From Platerodrilus igneus (Eukaryota; Arthropoda; Insecta; Coleoptera; Lycidae), in NCBI GenBank assembly GCA_036346225.1, contig JARFIW010001108.1:3990501-4054500 (forward strand): DNA of 64,000 nt. The letters are read 5' to 3'. Shown here piece after piece: positions 32,985 through 44,038 of this stretch. Made by a program: the position numbers and the translations under genes. The notes beneath the pieces are model-generated. The model did no database searches. It had not been told where the DNA came from and worked only from the letters and a program-made list of their open reading frames with translations. Every line of letters starts with the position of its first letter. The first letter of the stretch is position 1.

Positions 32985-34250
32985 ATTGTATTATGTATTT
33001 AACGCTTCTCTCCTTATATTGTCAATTTGTAGCAGTTCTTTAATTACCATTGCAGCAAATATGGTAACTGCTGACCATACTTCTTTTGCTTCTACCATTT
33101 TCTGGACCAACGTATTTGGGCTTAGGTTTATTTTTGTAAGAGCAGTTAGTTTCTCGCGTGGTTCGCTAAATCGTGGGCAGTGAAAAAATACGTGTTCTGC
33201 ATCTTCAAGAACGTCAGTGCACATTGGACAATTAGGAGTTTTATCTAATTTAAATCTATAGAAGTATGCTTTAAAGCACCCATGACCACTTAGAAGTTGG
33301 GTTAGATAAAAGTCTAATTCTCCCTGACATAGATTGAGCCATGATTCTATAAGTGGTATCAAATGGTACGTCCATTTACCCTTCTGCGATGTATTCCAAC
33401 GTTGTTGCCATTTTGTTATTAATTCTGACTTTTCTTCTTTCCTTTTCTGCTCTATGATACCATTCCCGACGGTAGTGTGTTAATATTTCAATCGGGGGCA
33501 TGCGATAATGCATGCAGCTTCATAAGAAATTGTGCGGTATGCACATATTACTCGTAGAGCGCTTAATCTATACACGGAAGAAATTTTACGGCAGGTCGAT
33601 TTTATTTTTACTGCATTAGCCCAAATAGGAGCTTTATATAAGATTATAGATTTAACAACCTATGCCAAAAGTAATCTTCTACTAGTTTTTGATATACCAA
33701 CATTAGGCATTATTCGTGAGAGTATTGTTGTTGTGTTTGCTGCTTTTTTGCTCACGTAGGACAAATGTTCTTTAAATGATAATTTGTCGTCGATCTTCAC
33801 ACCTAAGTAATGCACACTGGGACTAGACGTAATTTCATGATTACCTATATGCAGGTTTATTGTTTCACGTTTCTTTCTGCTAGACACAAGAACGACTTCA
33901 GTTTTTTCTGCAGCTAGTTCAAGGTTTAAGCTTTTTAGATATTGCCTAATTATTTCCACAGATTCATTGCAGATTTGAACGATTTCTTCCTTTAGCTTTG
34001 CAGTAACCACTAGTACCAAATCATCTGCAAATGCTGCAGTTTTAGCTTCATCCGGTAATTTCAGTCTTAGGACTCCATCATATGTTAAATTCCAAAGTAG
34101 TAGGCCTAAAACTGTGGAACTCCACCTGAAATCATATATTGTTTTGGACCTTCATCAGTGTCGTATCTGAGGATTCTATTCTTAAAGTAGTCCGCAATAA
34201 TTCTTCGTATATATGTAGGCACCGATGCTATATCAACAGATTTCTCTATG
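32985..34250 (-). mobile_element. R1-like LINE fragment (RT palm to C-terminus)
   Basis: On the minus strand RT sequence starts near 34250 and includes the polymerase box AAFADDLVLVV (about 34000-34040). It continues through the thumb (33660-34019: LNLELAAEKTEVVLVSSRKK and PSVHYLGVKIDD), a shifted segment at 33400-33660 with YKAPIWANAV and LRVICAYRTISYEAACIIA, and the C-terminal zinc domain (32991-33362: GCFKAYFYRF, CPMCTDVLEDAEHVFFHCPRF). This order is that of R1-clade LINEs. The 5' end with endonuclease is absent. Plus-strand ORFs at 32986 and 33532 are shadows. Confidence 0.8.
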
Positions 34251-34289
34251 GAACTCCATTTTTGACATCCATTGTTATTATTGCACAGT

Positions 34290-36975
34290 AATTTTTGTAT
34301 ACAAGTTTCCGAACAGCAGATGAACAGGATTTAGGGGCTTCTACAAATACTGTTGTACGTCTTTGCAGAATTGTTCCAAACGATAAAAGATATAGATTGT
34401 ATTTTGATAATTTCTATACTTCACTCTCATTAGTAGTGTATCTTGCACAGAATGGTATTCATAGCTTGGGTACAGTTCGCCGACCAAGGATACTAAATAG
34501 CAAACTGCTCAAAGAAATGAAATAGAGAAGAAACCAAGAGAAACGTCATTTGAAAATGTGACAGACATTGAAGGAGTTGAGGTGTCCGCAGTCTTGTGGA
34601 AGAACAACAAGGTTGTCACATTGTTATCGTCGTTTGCAAAAAATTACCGACGTCTAATGTTTCAAGATATGACCGCAAACAAAAATATGTGGCTAATGTT
34701 GAATACCCTTATGTTGTAATATGTTTAATTTCAGCAATAATTATTAGCATTTAATTACGAGAATAATGCGCTAAGCGTGCCTTATTCCTTGTTAATCTTC
34801 TTATATGAAAATATCTGTGTGACATAAAGTTACTTCGTCACGCATCTTTAGCAGCTTCGTTGTTATTTCCCCACCTCGAACGTCGCTATCATTCGGTCCT
34901 TGCTTCGTCGAGTTAGTCGCCCGCTAGCAACCGCCTTATCAATATGTATTCCCGGCTAGAGGCAGGCGACCTTCGTATAAATTACTCTTGTAAGCAGGCC
35001 AGGTCGTGCTAGACCTGAAACTATTTTCGATACCTTCTACTAACGGTTGGTAAAGTATACATTTTACGAACTAATTTAATTTGGTTTTATTTATTTAGCG
35101 CGTCACCTAGGATTTGTAATTTGTCAACTAAGAATTCGTCAACGAAGAATGATAGAGGTTGGTTTTGATTGCAGTCGTTTCAAATAACATGGGTCGGAGA
35201 CTATGAATTTCCATCCAGATTTATTTTGAAGCACAGAGGCAGTTTGGTTCGTTATTAGATATAAGATATTTCATGCATGTGTTTTGAATGTCATAAAAAT
35301 TTGATAAACAGACTATCATATAGAGCACGAAAGTTGCGATTATGTTTTCAAACCTGTAATCTGTTTAATCCTCAATTATTGTTGAACTGGTTATACAAGC
35401 CGTAGAACGAAATTTTGTCAAGTTAGGTTTACATGATTACAAGCTTTGTTCCATTTGAACCTTAGATAATTTCAAGGTATGTTTTCGACGTCATACCTTT
35501 TTTTTGTGTTGCACAGTGACAGATGTTGCCATGAAAGCAAATGCTTCGTGCAGCTGTCAGAATGTAAATTAAACATTCCTATTTTTGTGATTATCTTTTA
35601 TGTACAGATAATTTATAAAATCTAAATGTGAAAGATTAAATCCACGCTATGTAGAATTTAGAAACTGTAATCTACCTGAAAAGATCTGCCCAGCTTAGAA
35701 ACGTTAATTCAGTGTATTTTGGCTACAAATTATTTTTGATCAAATTTTTAAATCAAGTTTATGTTTGAAGAGCAGTTGTTTGTTTAAAAAAAAAGCCAAG
35801 ACCTTAACCTTGTTATAGATGTTAATGATGAAATTTTTACTTGTTAAAAGGTGTTGAAATTTTAAAAGAGAGTTTTTTTTAGTAAACAATTAGTTAAACT
35901 CCGAGGCTTTTATTTTGGTCAAATGCGATCAAATCTAATAACATACAGGTAGAATTCTTGAGTAATAATTTTGTGCCAATATCATATTGGATATACTTTT
36001 TTTTATTTTTTTTTATATTGTTATAGAACACAAATGGTGTTCTACATTTTTATTTATTTAATCTTTGCAATTTCTTACAGGAGCTGCGTCTTATTTTTAT
36101 AAGACAGGTTTTTGTTAACGGAGGCGATCGTTTGATCTTTGGGTTTCCACGTCCGCCCTTAGAATTGTGATCTGCTATTATCGTGATTATCTCAGGACTT
36201 GGTGGCGCCTATTTAGCTTAGTTTAGCTTTGGGTTGCAAACAAAATTCGACTTACCCCCCACTTCTTATTGCTCTACCCAGGAATAGACCCCTAGCTATG
36301 TCGGAAGATTTTTGTTCACTATCGCCGGAACGTGGGGCTGGCATAAACTAAAGTGGTTACAATAACGCCTATTTGAAAAAAGAAGTTACACTAGCGCCTC
36401 AACGTTTAGGGCCCCGAAAAATAAAAACAAATATCAACAAAAAACGGTTCAATGTTATTACTCAATATAATAAGCATATGGGTGGCGTGGATCTTCTTGA
36501 CAGCCTAATGGGTCGGTATAAAATTCAAATACGATCCAAAAAATGGTATATTCGGTTATTCTACCATCTCTTAGATATGGCACTCATCAACAGTTGGCTA
36601 CTTTACAAACGAGTAAAAAAGTTAAAAAACCAAACAGCAATTCGCCTAGCTGACTTTCGAGCAGAGGTTGTCTATTGTTTATGCCACTTCAATATAAAAA
36701 ATAACACGAACAAAAAGGGTAGACCATCTACCTCCTCTGTTCATAATTTAATTCAGGAAAAAAGCAAAGGTCTGCTACAACTGCGTATATACCTCCTGTT
36801 GATGTCAGGACCGATGCAACTGTGCACTGGCCAATCCATGACGAAAAGCGTCAAAGATGCAAAATGCCTAAATGCACCTCATTTTCCTGGATAAAATGTG
36901 GTAAATGCGGTGTACATTTATTTTTAAACAAAAACAGCAACTGCTTTATGACATTCCATACATAAAATGTATTAT
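34290..36975 (+). pseudogene. piggyBac-type transposase, split by about 1.6 kb
   Basis: The first part (34295-34735) has DLGASTNTVVRLCRI, YRLYFDNFYTSLSLVVYLAQ and VSAVLWKDN-like sequence, carrying the conserved DNFYTS region of the catalytic core. It ends near VEYPYVV. The rest (36373-36894) has FNVITQYNKHMGGVDLLDSL, IQIRSKKWYIRLFYHLLD and then, in shifted frame to 36960, a Cys/His-rich end (CKMPKC...CGKCGVHLF) typical of piggyBac C-terminal zinc domains. The N-terminal DDE residues are absent, and terminal repeats were not found. Transposase cuts at TTAA sites; this copy cannot. Confidence 0.85.
34736..36372. other. Non-coding insertion inside the piggyBac gene
   Basis: The transposase frame stops making sense after VEYPYVV and resumes at about 36373. 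Between lies DNA without ORFs. Part (34815-35120) is GC-richer and LTR- or promoter-like, beginning TGTGACATAAAG. Near the right end there are two similar blocks, GGCGCCTATTTA (about 36204) and AACGCCTATTTGA (about 36364). No confident target-site duplication was found, so the type of insertion is open. Confidence 0.45.
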
Positions 36976-37149
36976 TAATAATTTTGTTGCACTAAGCCCA
37001 ATGTATTTAATTAGATACATCTAATTTTTTCAAAATATATATTCAAAAAACAACAGAGGATTTTTTTAATTATTTTTCCCATTGCTAGTCTCATGTAATA
37101 ACATTGAAAAAAAATTATTATCTTAATATTTAAAATTGGGCAATGTAGG

Positions 37150-37435
37150 GTTAATAAAAAATAGGTTATAGAAATAGTAGGAGAATACAGATATCTGTGG
37201 AAAAAAATAGAAGAAATAGAAGGGCAGAATACGTTCCAAGGCATTTTTGGCGAATAGTACGGGATATATTACAAGCAGAGATAGGAAAAAGGAGGTAGAT
37301 GTAGACCTAGATCAGATAATGATAGATGCAGACTGTGCAAATTTTAGGGAAATGTGTGGGTTAGTTGAGAATAAGAAACAATGATGGTACGCGTCTACCC
37401 AGTTCCGTGACTGAAGACCTAATGATGATGATGTA
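37150..37435 (+). repeat. 3'-end fragment of the RTE-like LINE
   Basis: The sequence around CGTTCCAAGGCATTTTTGG, TACAAGCAGAGATAGGAAAA, GTAGACCTAGATCAGATA and the ending CCTAATGATGATGATG matches the LINE tail (31400-31600) and also the reverse-strand fragment at 49505-49620. The trinucleotide ATG/GAT tail is probably the element's 3' end. Confidence 0.7.
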
Positions 37436-38673
37436 TAACATATACGAATTCGCTGTGGATAAATATGTACTGCAACGATTTAAATAGACTTTAAAAAGGC
37501 CCGGACTACTATTAGTTTGATTTGCAAAGAATTACCCAAATGTATAGTTTTACTAAGAAAAATCGCGTTTTAATACGCAGTTTCTTGCAACTATACCTAG
37601 TAAACGTTTTTGAATTTACAAAATCAAGGTAGCGACATACGACCGCCGCGCCGCTACATTCATTAATAATAATTTTTTATTTTTAAATACCTATATTTGT
37701 GTAAATGTGTTATCGATATTTCTTTTCAAGATGTTAATTATCACTTTGAAGAAAAATCGAACGTGGGGGCGGGTATGAATGGTATTGTTATGAAGACACC
37801 GATTGTCCCGTTTAAGTTTTTTTTAACCCATATACGTTTTACTGGTCATTGAAGTGATAAATTAGTGGTTAACAGTTATAGAGAATCCTAAAATAAGCAT
37901 CCGTGCCTAGAGCTTTTCACCCTGCATAGAAACTCATACTTAAACCAAACAGCACCCTCATAGACACAAAAATAATTAATTCCTATACGCGAAACGGATC
38001 TTTTGAACTCCAAAGAACCATATTTACTACTCTGCCCTCTTATACAATATAACCAAACACATAAAATTGTTTCCCTGACTGTACATCTTTATGTACCTGT
38101 GCCGTTACAACGAATCGGTCGACATATGCTTGCTTTACTAACAAAGACAACCGAATTACAAACCTAACGAACTAAACAAGAATAGGTTTACAACAGTCAA
38201 GGTGTATCTCTCTTTAGTTGTTCATCAGGTCTACCGGAATATACGTTAATACGATGAACAAGTGTGTGTAAAATATTTGTTGTGTTCGTGTAATTACTAA
38301 TGCATTGTTTGCCGTGGATTTATATTAACGTGTGAAATCAGTTTATTGTAATACATTTTTGTGTTATTAATTAAGTTTGATAGAAAAGTGAAATTATAAT
38401 GAAGTTTTTTAAAAGAAGAAGCAGGTCAATGTGTGGTACTGTTTTGTCTAATTTGCATCTTTTCTTCATTGTTAGTGAATGATGATTCTTTAAGTGAGGT
38501 TATGTTATTGTTGTTAATTACTGTTTTCTAGTGTTCTTCGTAATTTCATTGTAGGATAGAAAGTATTATAGGGTAAGTACATTTTGTATTGCGTGGGAAA
38601 ACATTTTATTTTCTATTCTCCATTCAATCGTATTTATACTTTTTTTAAGATTTTAATCTACAAATTTAAAAAA
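37436..38673. other. AT-rich stretch without a supported gene
   Basis: No ORF, RNA gene or repeat was recognised. It leads directly into the satellite array. Confidence 0.5.
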
Positions 38674-41600
38674 ACGTTAACGTCAGTATTTCCTGCGAGG
38701 GCTTTATTTTAATTTTCAGTCGTCACTTCATCATTCAGTTGATGTTTCAGTTCTGCGCCTAATTTAACACCATAACACCGGACTCTCAAAAATTCAAATC
38801 TCTTTTTGAAAAAATTTTATGATTTGATTGGTGTCTACTCCACGCTCAACTGGTACCAAGCTCGTTCACATATCAACCTATTTTTGAAAGGAATTTAAAA
38901 GAACGTTAGCGTCAGTATTTCCTGCGAGGGTTTTATTTTAATTTTCAGTCATCACTTCATCATTCAGTTGATGATTTCGACTCCATGCTCAACTGGTACC
39001 AAGCACATTGACATATCAACTTATTTTCGAAGGGTATTTTAAAAAACGTTAACGTCAGTATTTCCTGCTAGAGCTTTATTTTAATTTTCAGTCGTCACTC
39101 CATCATTCAATTGATGTTTCAGTTCTGCGCCTTAATTTAGCACCATAACTCTGGATTCACAAAATTCAACTCTCTATATTGAAAAAATATTGATGATTTA
39201 TTGGTATCGACTCCACGCTCAACTGATACCAACCTCGTTCACATATCAACCTATTTTTGAAAGGAATTTAAAAGAACGTTAACGTCAGTATTTCCTGCGA
39301 GGGTTTTATTTTAATTTTCAGTCGTCACTCCATCATTCAATTGATGTTTCAGTTCTGCGCCTTAATTTAGCACCATAACTCTGGATTCACAAAAATTCAA
39401 CTCTCTATATTGAAAAAATATTGATGATTTATTGGTATCGACTCCACGCTCAACTGGTACCAAGCTCGTTCACATATCAACCTATTTTTGGAAGGAATTT
39501 AAAAGAACGTTAACGTCAGTATTTCCTGCGAGGGTTTTATTTTAATTTTCAGTCATCACTTCATCATTCAGTTGATGATTTCGACTCCATGCTCAACTGG
39601 TACCAAGCACATTGACATATCAACTTATTTTCGAAGGGTATTTTAAAAAACGTTAACGTCAGTATTTCCTGCGAGGGTTTTATTTTAATTTTCAGTCGTC
39701 ACTCCATCATTCAATTGATGTTTCAGTTCTGCGCCTTAATTTAGCACCATAACTCTGGATTCACAAAAATTCAACTCTCTATATTAAAAAAATATTGATG
39801 ATTTATTGGTATCGACTCCACGCTCAACTGGTACCAAGCTCGTTCACATATCAACCTATTTTTGGAAGGAATTTAAAAGAACGTTAACGTCAGTATTTCC
39901 TGCGAGGGTTTTATTTTAATTTTCAGTCATCACGTCATCATTCAGTTGATGATTTCGACTCCATGCTCAACTGGTACCAAGCACATAGACATATCAACTT
40001 ATTTTTGAAGGGTATTTTAAAAAACGTTAACGTCAGTATTTCCTGCTAGAGCTTTATTTTAATTTTCAGTCGTCACTCCATCATTCAATTGATGTTTCAG
40101 TTCTGCGCCTTAATTTAGCACCATAACTCTGGATTCACAAAAATTCAACTCTCTATATTGAAAAAATATTGATGATTTATTGGTATCGACTCCACGCTCA
40201 ACTGATACCAAGCACATTGACATATCAACTTATTTTCGAAGGGAATTTTAAAAAACATTAACGTCAGTATTTCCTGCAAGGGCTTTATTTTATTTTTCAA
40301 TCGGCACTTCATCATTCAGTTGATGTTTCAGTTCTGCGCCCTAATTTAACACCATAACACCGGACTCTCAAAAATTCAAATCTCTTTTGGAAAAATTTTA
40401 TGATTTGATTGGTGTCTACTCCACGCTCAACTGGTACCAAGCTCGTTCACATATCAACCTATTTTTGAAAGGAATTTAAAAGAACGTTAACGTCAGTATT
40501 TCCTGCGAGGGTTTTATTTTAATTTTCAGTCATCACTTCATCATTCAGTTGATGATTTCGACTCCATGCTCAACTGGTACCAAGCACATTGACATATCAA
40601 CTTATTTTCGAAGGGTATTTTAAAAAACGTTAACGTCAGTATTTCCTGCTAGGGCTTTATTTTAATTTTCAGTCGTCACTCCATCATTCAATTGATGTTT
40701 CAGTTCTGCCCCTTAATTTAGCACCATAACTCTGGATTCACAAAAATTCAACTTTCTATATTGAAAAAATATTGATGATTTATTGGTATCGACTCCACGC
40801 TCAACTGATACCAAGCACATTGACATATCAACTTATTTTCGAAGGGAATTTTAAAAAACGTTAACGTTAGTATTTCCTGCGAGGGCTACATTTTAATTTT
40901 CAGTCGTCACTCCATCATTCAGTTGATGTTTCATTTCTGCGCCCTAATGTAGCACCATAACACTGGACTCTCAAAAATTCAAATCTCTTATATTGAAAAA
41001 ATATTTATGATTTGATTGGTGTAGACTCCACGCTCAACTGGTACCAAGCACATTGACATATCAACCTATTTTCGAAGGAAATTTTAAAAAACGTTAACGT
41101 CAGTATTTTCTGCGAGGGCTTTATGGTAATTTTCAGTCGTCCCTCCATCATTCAGTTGATGTTTCAGTTCTGCGCCCTAATTTAGCACCATAACACCGGA
41201 CTCTCAAAAATTCAAATCTCTTATTGAAAAACAATTTATAATTTGATTGGTGTCAACGCCACGCTCAACTAGTACCAAACACATTGACATATCAACTTAT
41301 TTACGAAGGGAATTTAAAAAAACGTTAACGTCAGTATTTCCTTCTAGGGCTTTATTTTAATTTTCAGTCGTCACTCCATCATTCAGTTGATGTTTCAGTT
41401 TTGCGCCCTAATTTATCACCATAACACCGGACTCTAAAAAATTCAAATCTTTTATTGAAAAAATGTTTTATCATTTGAATGGTGTCAACTCCACGCTCAA
41501 CTGGTACCAAGCACATTGACATATCAACTTATTTTCGAAGGGAATTTAAAAGAACGTTAACGTCAGTATTTCCTACGAGGGATTTATTTTAATTTTCAGT

Positions 41601-42470
41601 CGTCACTTCATCTTTCAGTTGATGTTTCAGTTCTGCGCCCTAATTTAGCACTATAACACTGAACTCTTAAAAATTCAAATTTCTTATATTGAAAAAATAT
41701 TTATGATTTGACTGGTATCAACTCCACGCTCAACTGGTACCAAGCACGTTGACTTATCAACTTCTTTTCGAAGGGAATTTAAAAGAACGTTAACGTCAGT
41801 ATTTCCTGTGAGGGTTTTATTTTAATTTTTAGTCATCACTTCATCATTCAGTTGATGATTCAGTTCTGCGCCCTAATTTAGCACCATAACACCGGACTCT
41901 CAAAAATTCAAATCTCTTATTGAAAAAATATTTATGATTTGATTGGTATCAACTCCACGCTCAACTGGTACCAAGCACGTTGACTTATCAACTTATTTTC
42001 GAAGGGAATTTAAAAGAACGTTAACGTCAGTATTTCCTGCGAGGGTTTTATTTTAATTTTCAGTCATCACTTCATCATTCAGTTGATGATTCAGTTCTGC
42101 GCCGTAATTTAGCACCATAACACCGGACTCTAAAAAATTCAAATCTTTTATTGAAAAAATGTTTATGATTTGATTGGTGTCAACTCCACGCTCAACTGGT
42201 ACCAACCACGTTGACATATCAACTTATTTTCGAAGGGAATTTAAAAGAACGTTAACGTCAGTATTTCCTACGAGGGATTTATTTTAATTTTCAGTCGTCA
42301 CTTCATCATTTAGTTGATGTTTCAGTTCTGCGCACTAATTTAGCACGATAACACCGGACTCTCAAAAATTCAAATCTCTTATTGAAAAAATATTTATGAT
42401 TTGATTGGTGTCACCTCCACTGGTGCCAAGCACGTTGAAATATCAACTTATTTTCGAAGGGGGTTCATCA
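38674..42470. repeat. Satellite array, units of about 230 bp and 143 bp
   Basis: The marker ACGTTAACGTCAGTATTTCC (ACGTTAACGT is a perfect palindrome; one or two bases vary in some units) recurs about 18 times, at 38674, 38903, 39046, 39276, 39507, 39650, 39881, 40024, 40255, 40484, 40627, 40858, 41091, 41322, 41554, 41787, 42018 and 42249. Spacings are 229-233 bp, except four of 143 bp. The short form lacks the stretch from TTTCAGTTCTGCGCC to the GGTATCGAC region and joins GTTGATGATTTCGACTCC directly. Each unit also carries CTCAACTGGTACCAAGC and the hairpin-like CATCATTCAGTTGATG. The array is non-coding and ends where the last unit degrades at about 42460. Confidence 0.95.
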
Positions 42471-42670
42471 TTTAAAACATTGACGCCGGAACATTTTTTG
42501 AGTTGGGGGGGACAACCCAAAACCTCGCTTTATGTTAAAAGAAATATTGTGAAAATAATAATAATAATGTTTAATAATAACGCACATATTTCTACTAACC
42601 GGAAAAACAGTAAATGAAAAAATAAGATTTTACAAAATATAAAAACTGATTTCAATTTTTATGCAACTTA

Positions 42671-43476
42671 TTAAATCAATCCAAAAATGTTTTTACGTTC
42701 GGAAGTTCGGCTTACAAATTCTTTTAGGACGGTTTTCAAATCAAGTGCAGCTGTTTTTTCTTTATATACTGCTAATATTAGAAGGATAAGCCTTTCTCGT
42801 GACATTGTGTTTCTAAGATAAGTTTTCACTCTACGCAATTGGCTAAAAGCCCGTTCTGCTGATGAAACTGAAGCAGGAACCGTTAACACTAATAAAATTA
42901 ATTTAATTAATTCGTTAAATAAAATTTTTACAGTTGGTAGTACACAGTGGTAAGTATAACCCGCATGATTGTATCATTTGGGCGACCGGTGTTCGATGAG
43001 TCAAATCTCTCATGAGCAAAAATTTTCCTTACATCTTCCACTAACCTGGGTGATACTCTATCTGAAATATGACTATTGTTTGACCATATAAGTTGCATTG
43101 CAAGAACATCGATTTGGAAATCAGAAGCATGTATCACTAGGTTAGTGATTAGTTCACTTTCGATTGGTACAACACCAATCATAGCATCTAATTCATTAAA
43201 AAGTTGATCTAGCACTACAAAATATTCTTTGCGTAGACTTTCCTTAGATGGGAGTGCTACAGGTGCTGCCGCGTCAGCTTTAAACTCGAACCTCTTGGGA
43301 GTTGAAGTCATTCTTTTACTATGAGGTTGTTTTAACTTAAGCCTGTCACTTTCCAAAGTCGAAAACTGATATAGATTATTATCAAATACTTTTTTCGATT
43401 TCATTACCGTTAAAGATTCTTTTAACACATCTATAACAGTTTTACAACCAATTACAGTACTGCTCGTACTTTGCAA
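42671..43476 (-). pseudogene. hAT transposase C-terminal part with dimerisation domain
   Basis: 42928-43476 carries the insertion-domain helices (TPKRFEFKADAAAPVALPSK, LDQLFNELDAMI). 42671-42889 has the hAT-C dimerisation motif VSSAERAFSQLRRVKTYLRN followed by MSRERLILLIL. The domain drives dimer formation of the transposase. A frame break at about 42900-42927 separates the two. Confidence 0.85.
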
Positions 43477-43627
43477 AGTCCGTGCAACTTCTTCACATGG
43501 AGCAAATACAGCAATAGATAAGTTTAGGTAAAAAAGTGTTTAAAATTTTTCAAGCTTCTTAGAATAACCTCTTAACATTGCTCGTCTGCCATGCGCTATA
43601 GCATGTTGGCTTGAATTTGATAAAATT

Positions 43628-44029
43628 TTATCTGAAGTAGGCTGTACGCGGCTCCTTAAATCGTCGTAATGAATTTATTCGAACCGTCCATCGAGTGGGA
43701 CACAATGGAAGTAAAGGTTTAAATTTGCTTCCGATTGGGAATGGCATGGTCGGTCGCAAAACAACATCAGCGTAAATAGCTTCTCGTTTATGTGACTCTA
43801 AAATTGAATTAGAAACATATTTGGCTATGAAAATGGTATCCCCTATACCACCTGATTCTCTTGCTTTTTCCTGCAATACCAAATCAAGGGAATGATTACT
43901 ACAATGCACAAATAAACTCTTGGGATTTTCATCCACAATTCTTTTTTGTACGCCATTTAAACGACCAGTCATGTTTGCTGCCCCATCGAAACAATGACCT
44001 CTTAACTTCACTATATCGAAATTCATTCT
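43628..44029 (-). pseudogene. hAT transposase core (DUF4371-like) after the nested insertion
   Basis: MNFDIVKLRGHCFDGAANMT and LFVHCSNHSLDLVL are the conserved CFDGAANM and HC-x-NH-x-LDL motifs of this transposase core, containing a catalytic Asp. The Met is internal: before the insertion the frame ran in from the sequence now at 46221-46540 (minus), joined through the 9-bp duplication. The C-terminal end of this piece runs into frameshifts at 43480-43628. Confidence 0.8.
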
Positions 44030-44038
44030 GACAAAAAC

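Noticed and set aside
38674..42470. Possible CRISPR array because of regular repeats
   Set aside because: Whole 230-bp units are repeated without unique spacers, and the context is eukaryotic.
42405..42617. Small plus-strand ORF at the end of the satellite
   Set aside because: It is mostly degraded satellite sequence, with no domain and no conservation cue.
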